Positions 1-7,257 of a stretch of DNA of 64,000 bases are shown in pieces. This DNA comes from JBBQVS01 sp964250805. Lineage in GTDB: Bacteria; Chloroflexota; Ktedonobacteria; Ktedonobacterales; Ktedonobacteraceae. Location: the NCBI GenBank assembly GCA_964250805.1, contig CAXUHG010000009.1, positions 1-64,000 of the forward strand, written 5' to 3'. The position numbers and the translations under genes were made by a program. The stretch's first letter is position 1, and each line of letters opens with the position of its first letter. The notes below the pieces were generated by a model that was not told where the DNA came from, ran no database searches, and saw only the letters and a program-made list of their open reading frames with translations.

Positions 1-2
1 CC

Positions 3-119
3 TTACCTGACCTTCTGCCCGAAGGATTGCGTCCGAACGATCACTATCGTGCCGTATGTACGCAACACCTGCTGTTGCCCACAGAACAGACCAAGTCATT
101 TGACCCCATACAAACCTAG
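3..119 (+). CDS. C-terminal tail of an unidentified protein (cut by window edge)
   Basis: An open frame enters from the left edge and stops at the TAG at 117-119, giving 38 residues beginning LPDLLPEGLRPNDHYRAVCT and ending FDPIQT. Composition and codon use look protein-like, with an uninterrupted frame, charged residues and a proline-rich start. I do not recognise the family. The feature is reported only as the probable end of a gene that lies mostly outside the window. Confidence 0.4.
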   Translation, partial: LPDLLPEGLRPNDHYRAVCTQHLLLPTEQTKSFDPIQT

Positions 120-1027
120 TAGACTCCTTCGCGTAGGTTCGTACACGCTCAACATATCCTAAGAAATTTTCTAAAGGTATGAAGGAGAGCATTGCTTAAC
201 CCTCACTCCTTACTTTTTTCGGAGTTACAATGAAATTACATCAGTAAGAGCCTTTCATTTCGCAGTCACGCTGGAATGCTCAGTAGCAAAACTCTCGTTG
301 GAAATAACAAGTAATCACAAAATTTCCTATAGACAGAGATATTCTATTGTATACAGCGCATTTTGGTTGCGTTCCACGGTTTTCTCTGAAAAATACTATT
401 ATCCGTATTCTTGTAGCTACCTGGTGTTTACTAGATGTTGCTTTGTCTGAGAAAGGCAATACTCCTCACCCCCACTTGTGTTCTCAAAGAACAGGTACTG
501 AGCTATGCCATAGTAGGCCGAGGGTGATTCCCTTTGAGCTGTTTTTTCCTGTATGAAGAGAGAAGGGCAACGTTTCTAGTAGACAATTTGTTAAGAGACA
601 ACCGGAAATAGTGTTCTTCGTAAGAATACATTTTCTTGAGAGAGCTTTTCATGCATCAGACAAACTACCTATACGCATATCATTACGTCTTGCCACATCG
701 AGCAGAAGTTGTGGTAACGCACGTAGACGGCCTTCAATTGCTGTTTCTTCGTGATGTCTTTTTCACTAGAGATATTATGTTGGATGAGCGAAAGTGGTTG
801 CCATTGACTTTCTTTTCGTCATTGCATCATTTCTCGGGAAGATGACGAACACGATGATGGCTTACTGAAGCTGTGTAAAGCGTGAAGGTGTGCATGTGAT
901 TGCTATGTGAAGGGACAAATACCATGCACTCTCTTTGTGCTTGATCTACGAGTGTTTTGTCCTGATGCCTTAAATTGGAAGAGTCTTCTGCGAGAAAATC
1001 ATATCGTAGTATCAAAAGGAGAAGACA
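120..1027. other. Long intergenic stretch, no convincing gene
   Basis: About 900 bases of AT-rich sequence precede the first clear gene. Two short open frames (347-556 and 651-845) have no strong ribosome binding site and no recognisable motif. The second, which starts MHQTNYLYAYHYVLP, could be a small protein but I cannot support it. The promoter for the following gene cluster presumably lies here, but I see no clear -35/-10 pair. Confidence 0.4.
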
Positions 1028-1522
1028 ATGAGTGACTGGAAAGGCGATTTGCACACCTTATTTCGTCAGGTAGAGCAGACTGAGCAACAAAGAAAAGAGC
1101 ACCAGGAGCATCTGGAACAAGCTAGAACGCAATTTTTTGAGTTCACGATCCTTCCAGCTTTTCGCGATTTCAAACACGAAGTGGAACAACACAAGAGAGC
1201 CGTTGAACTTCAAGAGGAAGACTGTCAAGTATCGTTTCTGGTCATCTATGAGGGAACGCTTGAGCTTCATTTCTCAGTAGAGGTGGATGCTTCAGAATAC
1301 CCCTATCCAACGTATAGTGTCCTCTCTCCTAAACAAATAGAAATGAGGCACGAACGCCCATTGTATTTCTTTGGAGAAGGCGGAGAGAAGAAAACGGTGA
1401 CTACGCTCTCAAAAGAATACGTCATTGATTACCTCTTGAGGGAATATAGCCATATCCTTGGTCATTTGCTTAAAGAAGCAACGGAACAACAGCCAGATGG
1501 AAATGGTGATCGCCGCTGGTAA
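1028..1522 (+). CDS. Coiled-coil protein, first gene of the pPIWI-RE neighbourhood
   Basis: A 164-residue protein with a strong ribosome binding site (AAAGGAGAAG just before the ATG). Residues about 10-65 are rich in E, Q, K and R and should form a long helix or coiled coil. Residues about 70-110 alternate hydrophobic and polar residues as in a beta sheet (FLVIYEGTLELHFSVEVD). The C-terminus is helical again. I recognise no family. It lies 110 bases upstream of a MoxR-like ATPase in the same direction, so it may be a partner or adaptor for that ATPase; this is inference from position only. No signal peptide or membrane segment is visible. Confidence 0.6.
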   Translation: MSDWKGDLHTLFRQVEQTEQQRKEHQEHLEQARTQFFEFTILPAFRDFKHEVEQHKRAVELQEEDCQVSFLVIYEGTLELHFSVEVDASEYPYPTYSVLSPKQIEMRHERPLYFFGEGGEKKTVTTLSKEYVIDYLLREYSHILGHLLKEATEQQPDGNGDRRW

Positions 1523-1632
1523 GGCAACCTTACATGCATGTCAAGACACATGTATCTCCCTGCTGTTTTAGTAGGAATGATGGAACTGAGCACTTTATTC
1601 TTGAGCATTCATCTAACAAAGGAAGGTTTCTT

Positions 1633-2547
1633 ATGGACGAGAATGTACGCACGACGGTAAACATCATTCGCCGAATTGAGAAGGAACTCAATGAGCAGTT
1701 CTACGAGCGACGTGCTGTTATTCACGGTTTGTGGCTCTCTCTCATAGCACGTCAGCACTGTCTGCTTCTTGGCCCAACAGGCAGTGGCAAGCGTTCTCTT
1801 GTGAAAGCGGTAGGCAGGCGCATTCTCACCTCTACGACAACCGATGGGCTACGCCTCTTCGACTATTATCTTATGACAAGCACTCAAGAGGATGAAATTT
1901 TTGGACCTTTCTATCCAGTTCGTTCCCAGCGCGTTACAAGTGGAGCTGCCCCTGAAGCAGAGCTTCTTTTTCTGGAAAATATAGGTGCGCATTTTTCTTC
2001 TCATCTGCGTTCGCTCCTCGTGCGCCTTCTTGAGCAACGCCAATTTTGGGATGGCGTCTCATGGGTTCCCGCCCCGTTGATTAGCTGTATCGGCGTGATG
2101 TACGAGGCTCCTAACGAAAAGGAGACGCAAGCACTTCGTGAACAGTTTGCCTTGGTATATCCGGTACACTACCTCTCAGATGCGAATATGCGCGTAGTCA
2201 TGGAACATCATGCCCTGCAACGCAACTTATCCCCTGCATCCTCACCATTGGCAAGCACAACTGTGAGCTATGAAGACGTATCTACGCTCCAGACTTTCGC
2301 TGGTACTGTAGCATTTTCGCCTGGAACAGAGACTGTCTTTCGAGACTTTTGGGCATTGTTACAGCAGCATGACATAGTGGTGAGTTCACAGGTCCAGCGT
2401 AGATGTTTTTCCTTACTTCAAGCGCAAGCCACGCTTCAAGACCGAACAACCATTCTTCAAGAAGATTTCGCTATCCTTGCGCATAGTGTTTGGAATACGC
2501 TTGCGGAACGGCAAGTTGTGACACGTTTGACTAGTTCTATGACCTAA
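1633..2547 (+). CDS. RavA/MoxR-like AAA+ ATPase
   Basis: A 304-residue AAA+ ATPase starting MDENVRTTVN. I chose the ATG at 1633 over the one at 1534 because AAAGGAAGG lies 6 bases before it and the residues gained upstream do not look like MoxR sequence. Walker A is GPTGSGKRS near residue 47. The segment LLVRLLEQRQFWDG matches the RavA/MoxR pattern LLxAINERxF. The Walker B position reads LLFLENI where the family has LLFLDEI, so both acidic positions are changed and hydrolysis may be weak or altered. MoxR ATPases remodel partner complexes, usually with a VWA protein, but none is encoded nearby. It sits between a coiled-coil gene and the nuclease of the pPIWI-RE set, so a role in that system is a reasonable inference. 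Confidence 0.72.
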   Translation: MDENVRTTVNIIRRIEKELNEQFYERRAVIHGLWLSLIARQHCLLLGPTGSGKRSLVKAVGRRILTSTTTDGLRLFDYYLMTSTQEDEIFGPFYPVRSQRVTSGAAPEAELLFLENIGAHFSSHLRSLLVRLLEQRQFWDGVSWVPAPLISCIGVMYEAPNEKETQALREQFALVYPVHYLSDANMRVVMEHHALQRNLSPASSPLASTTVSYEDVSTLQTFAGTVAFSPGTETVFRDFWALLQQHDIVVSSQVQRRCFSLLQAQATLQDRTTILQEDFAILAHSVWNTLAERQVVTRLTSSMT

Positions 2548-2684
2548 AGAGGGAACATATACTACATGAGGATGTGTTTTCCACTAGCTCACAGTGAACG
2601 AGGCAATATCTCCGATAGGGGCATTTCTTCTTGCCTCAACACTTGTAAAAGCGTTTTCTTATTAATGAAAAGGAATGAGAAGAA

Positions 2685-3881
2685 GTGACACATGATTACA
2701 CCTCTCTCAGCTTGACTGTTCCAGCTGATGAGAGCGTCGAATTTCCACCGGACCTGCTCGCACTGCACCTCGTCGCGACAGGTATTCTTCGTTACTACGA
2801 ACAGATCACGAAAGGAACGTTTCTTAAAGAAGATTACCCTCATTCTCTTGAGCTTGGGCTGAACCGACTTGATGCCATGCTCTATCAGCACGGCGTTCCA
2901 CTTTTACGAAGCGTTCCCGCCTTGCTTGCACAGTGCCAACTGCCATTCGAGAGCTGGCCTCCTGTTTTTCCAAGTATTGAGTTTTCATCAGATGCTCGAC
3001 TGCTCGCGGGACCTCTTCCAACGCCATTGTGTGAAAACTTGGCTTGCTCGGCGTCCAACGTCGAGGCAGAGCTAAGCGAACGTCGCTTTATGGAGCGTGT
3101 GTTTGTCCTTTGTAAAGATGCAAATCCTGAATACTACACCGAGTTTCGTCGATTTCTCATTCGCAATCCTGTACTCACAGCAGCAGACTTTCTCGAGGCT
3201 CAAGAAATGCTCTCATGTGCAGAAACCCTCAAAGACCCTTTGCAAGCGGCCTATGAAGCTGCTCCACTTGAATATGTCTACCAGGGGCATTTCCTCTGCT
3301 GTCCACAGTGTGGCAACCTCATGCTGCCCCTGGTTCCTGGACAGTTTCCTGTGTGCGAGGAAGAGCGTTGCCGCAAAATCCCCTATTCTTCGCGTCACGC
3401 GAAACATCCGCACGCTCTTCCAGCCCGTCAACAGGTGTATTGGCTCCGAAGAGACCTTCGCCGCTTTGTTATGATGCCAGGGCGTGCTGAGTTACGCTTA
3501 GAGGAGAAATTACTTGCAATGGGAGTCCAGGTCGAGATGTGGCCAGAGTTTGATCGCGTTGATCTCCTGCTGCATCTCCCCTTGCCAAAGACGTTCTGTA
3601 TTGCTGTTGATGTAAAGGATTGGGCCAGCCCCTTTCTGCTTGCACGAAAAGTGAAGAGAAAGAGTTTTCCAACGACAACACCTTCTTGGAATATGGCGTA
3701 CTATGTCTTCCCCCAGGAACGTCGCCACGACCAACCCCGGTACGTCGATATCTTTCAGGCTGTGTGCAATACTCAACCCAGTCATTTGACGATTGGAAAG
3801 GCCGTCAAAGCTGCATTTGAACAGCAATTTCTTTTTACTGTCCGAACACTGCTCAAAAAGGGGGGCACTCATGCGAACTAG
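2685..3881 (+). CDS. pPIWI-RE-associated restriction-endonuclease-fold protein
   Basis: A 398-residue protein starting at GTG 2685 (MTHDYTSLSL), with a purine-rich AGGAATGAGAAGAA stretch upstream. It has a helical N-terminal domain of about 200 residues. A Zn-ribbon follows, with CCPQCG near 205 and CEEERC near 224. The C-terminal part is a PD-(D/E)xK nuclease fold: EEKLLAMGVQVEMWPEFDRVD leads to AVDVKDW near 308-313, which supplies the D...DxK motif. Burroughs and colleagues described a three-gene island of a PIWI-type protein (pPIWI-RE), a DinG helicase and a restriction-like nuclease; this gene matches the nuclease partner. It overlaps the helicase gene by 11 bases, which implies coupled translation. 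The expected role is cleavage of invading DNA recognised by the complex. Confidence 0.8.
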   Translation: MTHDYTSLSLTVPADESVEFPPDLLALHLVATGILRYYEQITKGTFLKEDYPHSLELGLNRLDAMLYQHGVPLLRSVPALLAQCQLPFESWPPVFPSIEFSSDARLLAGPLPTPLCENLACSASNVEAELSERRFMERVFVLCKDANPEYYTEFRRFLIRNPVLTAADFLEAQEMLSCAETLKDPLQAAYEAAPLEYVYQGHFLCCPQCGNLMLPLVPGQFPVCEEERCRKIPYSSRHAKHPHALPARQQVYWLRRDLRRFVMMPGRAELRLEEKLLAMGVQVEMWPEFDRVDLLLHLPLPKTFCIAVDVKDWASPFLLARKVKRKSFPTTTPSWNMAYYVFPQERRHDQPRYVDIFQAVCNTQPSHLTIGKAVKAAFEQQFLFTVRTLLKKGGTHAN

Positions 3882-6800
3882 AGACAGCCTTTGGGGCGAA
3901 AAAATGCTTCAAGAGATGAGACGCCATCTCTCTTCTAAAGCATCGACCAAGGTACCAACGAAGCGGAAGGCACGCCTTACTCCAACAGACATCTTTGAGA
4001 TTGAGTTTGCTCTGTATGTACTCGCTCTGGTTTTCCCTGACGCCCCAGCGAGTAGCTTTTGGGCATTGCTGCTTGGGTACAATTTTCAGATACCTGAACT
4101 ACAAGCAGTAACAGACCAGCAGAGGAGGATGATTGGCATAGCACGCCATCTCTTTCTTCAGTTTAAAAATAAACGTCAATGGGGTCGAGTCCTCAGGATG
4201 TATCGAGACGTGAGTGAGCACGTCCGCTTCTATGATGTCGATGAGCACTTAGTGTGTTTTACCCGTAGGATGACCAGCGTCTGCGTTGAACGAGAAGACC
4301 GTTTCCGGGAATTACTGAGTCAACCATTACCCTATGCAAAGCGACGAATTGATTGGGCCCCTCCTGGAGCGTATCTGTACTCTGATCGACGCAAACGCGT
4401 GAGCTTCATCATCCCTGAGAATCTTCCTCCGCCACCACCTCTTAAAAGATATACGCTCAAACGGAGACGCGTTCATCAGCCTCTCACCATTCGTTGGAAG
4501 ACGCTGCTTGCAACAGCGAGGTGGATGGACATGCAGCATCGCAAGCATGGAATTCCTCTACGTGAGTGGCTTACCACGCTCAAACGAATCGAAGTCCGTA
4601 TCTCGCCAAGCGAACAGGACCCATTTCTGACGATCACTCCACACGGTGAGATCGTTTTTCACCAAACACAACATTTTGTTGGCATGGTTGGAGCGGGAAA
4701 GACAACATTTATGGACGTTGTCGCCGTGTGGGCAGCCCTTCGTGGTCGTCATATTACCCTGATTGTCGGTGATGTCATGGCTGTCTTCCAGCGCGTACGT
4801 CTCTTCCGTCAGCTTGGCCTAAAAGCTGCTCCTATTACCGGCGTTTCTAATCGCAAGCGACATCGCAAACGCCTGCATCGCGTTCTCACTACTGAACACG
4901 CCGTCCACCCCATGCAACAAGAGCACGAAGGCTTTGACTATACAGGGACAGTCTGTCTGCTGAATGGGCTACAAAAGTATCAACCTCCGCGATTAGATAC
5001 TCCGCCTTGTCTGAACCTTCTTCCTCTTCCCTCGCCTGATGATATGGATGAAGACGCTTTAGAAGAGCTAGAGGATGAAGAGAAACGGAAGTACGCGTGT
5101 CCATTATACAGTGCTTGTTGCTATGAGCAAGCACAACACGATTTGGTCGATGCGTCTATTTGGGTTGGAACTCCTGCTGGCCTCATTTACACGCATGTCG
5201 CTCCACAAATTCATCCAGAACGTATACGCTTCCTCGAAATGGTCTATTATTACAGCGACATCGTCATCGTCGATGAGGCAGACCGCGTCCAGGTGCAGCT
5301 CGACTCGCTCTTTAGTCCGAGCGTCACGCTCAGCAGCCGGGAGAGAGAGTCCTGGCTGACGAACTTGCTCGTGAAAGTCATGCAGGTCATGCATCAAGAA
5401 CACATGGAACCATTGCAATATCCAGAGGTTCCTGTCTGGGTGCAAGCACTCAAGACAGCGGAGAAAGCCCTTCACGCTCTCTATAGTTTACTTTTAACTG
5501 AACCTGCACTGCTTCGTTGGGTCACAGAGGAACGAGATTACTTTAGCGGGTTAACGCTGTTAGAGCAGCTTACCATCGATATCTGTGGCATTACAAAGGA
5601 GCCAGGCAAATCAGCATATGACGACCCACGGTTTGAGGCATTTTGGCCGCCATTTGAGAAATTTATTGGTGATCCACTTGGCGAAAAGGAGGACCATCAG
5701 CTTGCAGATCTGACCAGACAGATTCTCGCCGTTGAAGACCGTACTGTCGATCTACGATTACAGGTCTGGTTACAGCAACAACCTTCCGTTTCAAGTAGTC
5801 CTCAGGCACAGCGCGAGTGCGCGTTGCGCTTGAAATTCGCGCTTATGGTTCAGGTACTCGCCGAGAGCCTGAATACGTTAATCCTCAAGTGGAAACAGGT
5901 AGAGGTCATCTTAGGACTGGAGGGAAGTAGTTCCCTACTCTTCTATAGCCCCCCTGATGACTACAATCCAATCTTGCCGGATACTCCGATGGGCAATATC
6001 CTCGGATTCCAATATCTTCGAGATCAGGACAATCCAAAAGCATCGGGCGATTTGCGAGTCTTTCGGTGCATGGGCGTTGGTCGATGGTTGTTACACCACT
6101 TCCACGACTTCCTCTCGATGGATGGCTTTGCTGGACCGCATACGCTGCTCCTTTCGGGAACAAGTTGGGCAGGTACCTCTCCCAGTTATCATCTACAACT
6201 TCCCGTGACGGGTGTGCTTCTTCCCCCAGAGGAAGAATTGCAGGAGATCGCAAAGAGCGTGTTCACGCTTGATATCCAACATAATCCACAAGACCACCCT
6301 ATCTACGTCTCTGGCAAGCGTGGTGAGAAACGCATTCGCGCGTTAGAAGAACTTCTCGATGAACTGTCACGCGAACAGCACGTTGGCGAGATGATGCTGC
6401 TCAGTAAGCTGGAAACCAAACGAGATGCACTTCCTGAAGGTCGGCAACGCATCTTGCTCGTGGTAGGGAGCTATCACGAAGCGGAGGCAGCGTTTCGCTA
6501 TCTTGCACAGAAACGTCCTGCATGGGAAGAGCAGATGGCATACCTCGTTTCAGACGACGACGAATTCGAGAGCGAGTGGCGAGGAAGAGATCCGCGCTTG
6601 CGCAGAGGCCTTGTCAATCAGTTCTTTAAAACAGGTGCTTGGTTGCTCATTGCACCGCTGTTAGCCGTTGAACGCGGACATAATATTCTCAACGAAGAGG
6701 GAAAAGCGGCTTTGGGTGCCGTCTATTTTCTCGTGCGTCCCCATCCGCGACCAGACGATATCAGCTATATTATTAGCAGCATGAATGCGTGGTATATGGA

Positions 6801-7257
6801 CAAGCATGCGGATGCTTCATGGTTGCAAGCGCACAGGACGCCTGCCCACCAGACATTTGAAGACGTCGCGATGATGTTTCGCGGGCAAGCTTTCAAGGAA
6901 TGGCGCCGTCTGCTTCGCACACCGCTGATTTACAGCGTCTTGAAAGGCGATGATTTACCGGCGCTCATCTGGACGCAGCTTGTCTCCCTCTGGCAAGTGA
7001 TCGGGCGGCTTGTTCGCGGTGGATGTGCGGCCCAGGTCATCTTTTGTGACGCGAAATTTGCCCCTCAACGAGCCAAACTCGAAGTCGATGAAACGGAGCG
7101 CACAAGCCTCCTAATTGGAATGAGGAACGTGTTACGCCCCTTTTTTGAGGAAACACCGACATGCAGTCCTCGTACAAGAGACCTTGTACACATCCTGTAT
7201 GAACCCTTATATCGAGCCCTTGAACAGATGGAGAAAACGTATGGCGAACAATTCTGA
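3871..7257 (+). CDS. DinG/XPD-like Fe-S superfamily 2 helicase of the pPIWI-RE island
   Basis: An 1128-residue helicase. The ATG at 3871 is preferred because AAAAAGGGGG sits 5 bases upstream. The first 250 residues form a specific N-terminal domain without known motifs. Walker A is GAGKTT near 274. A cysteine cluster follows (TVCLL near 361, PPCLN near 379, YACPLYSACC near 409-417), where XPD and DinG carry their 4Fe-4S cluster. The DEAD box (VIVDEADRVQ) is near 466 and motif VI (QVIGRLVRGG) is near 1041. It belongs with the nuclease upstream and the PIWI protein downstream, overlapping both frames. The likely role is unwinding or translocation on target nucleic acid for the PIWI effector, by analogy with described pPIWI-RE islands. 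Confidence 0.85.
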   Translation: MRTRDSLWGEKMLQEMRRHLSSKASTKVPTKRKARLTPTDIFEIEFALYVLALVFPDAPASSFWALLLGYNFQIPELQAVTDQQRRMIGIARHLFLQFKNKRQWGRVLRMYRDVSEHVRFYDVDEHLVCFTRRMTSVCVEREDRFRELLSQPLPYAKRRIDWAPPGAYLYSDRRKRVSFIIPENLPPPPPLKRYTLKRRRVHQPLTIRWKTLLATARWMDMQHRKHGIPLREWLTTLKRIEVRISPSEQDPFLTITPHGEIVFHQTQHFVGMVGAGKTTFMDVVAVWAALRGRHITLIVGDVMAVFQRVRLFRQLGLKAAPITGVSNRKRHRKRLHRVLTTEHAVHPMQQEHEGFDYTGTVCLLNGLQKYQPPRLDTPPCLNLLPLPSPDDMDEDALEELEDEEKRKYACPLYSACCYEQAQHDLVDASIWVGTPAGLIYTHVAPQIHPERIRFLEMVYYYSDIVIVDEADRVQVQLDSLFSPSVTLSSRERESWLTNLLVKVMQVMHQEHMEPLQYPEVPVWVQALKTAEKALHALYSLLLTEPALLRWVTEERDYFSGLTLLEQLTIDICGITKEPGKSAYDDPRFEAFWPPFEKFIGDPLGEKEDHQLADLTRQILAVEDRTVDLRLQVWLQQQPSVSSSPQAQRECALRLKFALMVQVLAESLNTLILKWKQVEVILGLEGSSSLLFYSPPDDYNPILPDTPMGNILGFQYLRDQDNPKASGDLRVFRCMGVGRWLLHHFHDFLSMDGFAGPHTLLLSGTSWAGTSPSYHLQLPVTGVLLPPEEELQEIAKSVFTLDIQHNPQDHPIYVSGKRGEKRIRALEELLDELSREQHVGEMMLLSKLETKRDALPEGRQRILLVVGSYHEAEAAFRYLAQKRPAWEEQMAYLVSDDDEFESEWRGRDPRLRRGLVNQFFKTGAWLLIAPLLAVERGHNILNEEGKAALGAVYFLVRPHPRPDDISYIISSMNAWYMDKHADASWLQAHRTPAHQTFEDVAMMFRGQAFKEWRRLLRTPLIYSVLKGDDLPALIWTQLVSLWQVIGRLVRGGCAAQVIFCDAKFAPQRAKLEVDETERTSLLIGMRNVLRPFFEETPTCSPRTRDLVHILYEPLYRALEQMEKTYGEQF

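Noticed and set aside
1028..2684. A VWA partner for the MoxR-like ATPase
   Set aside because: I looked for a DxSxS-type metal site in the neighbouring genes, as in RavA-ViaA pairs, and found none.
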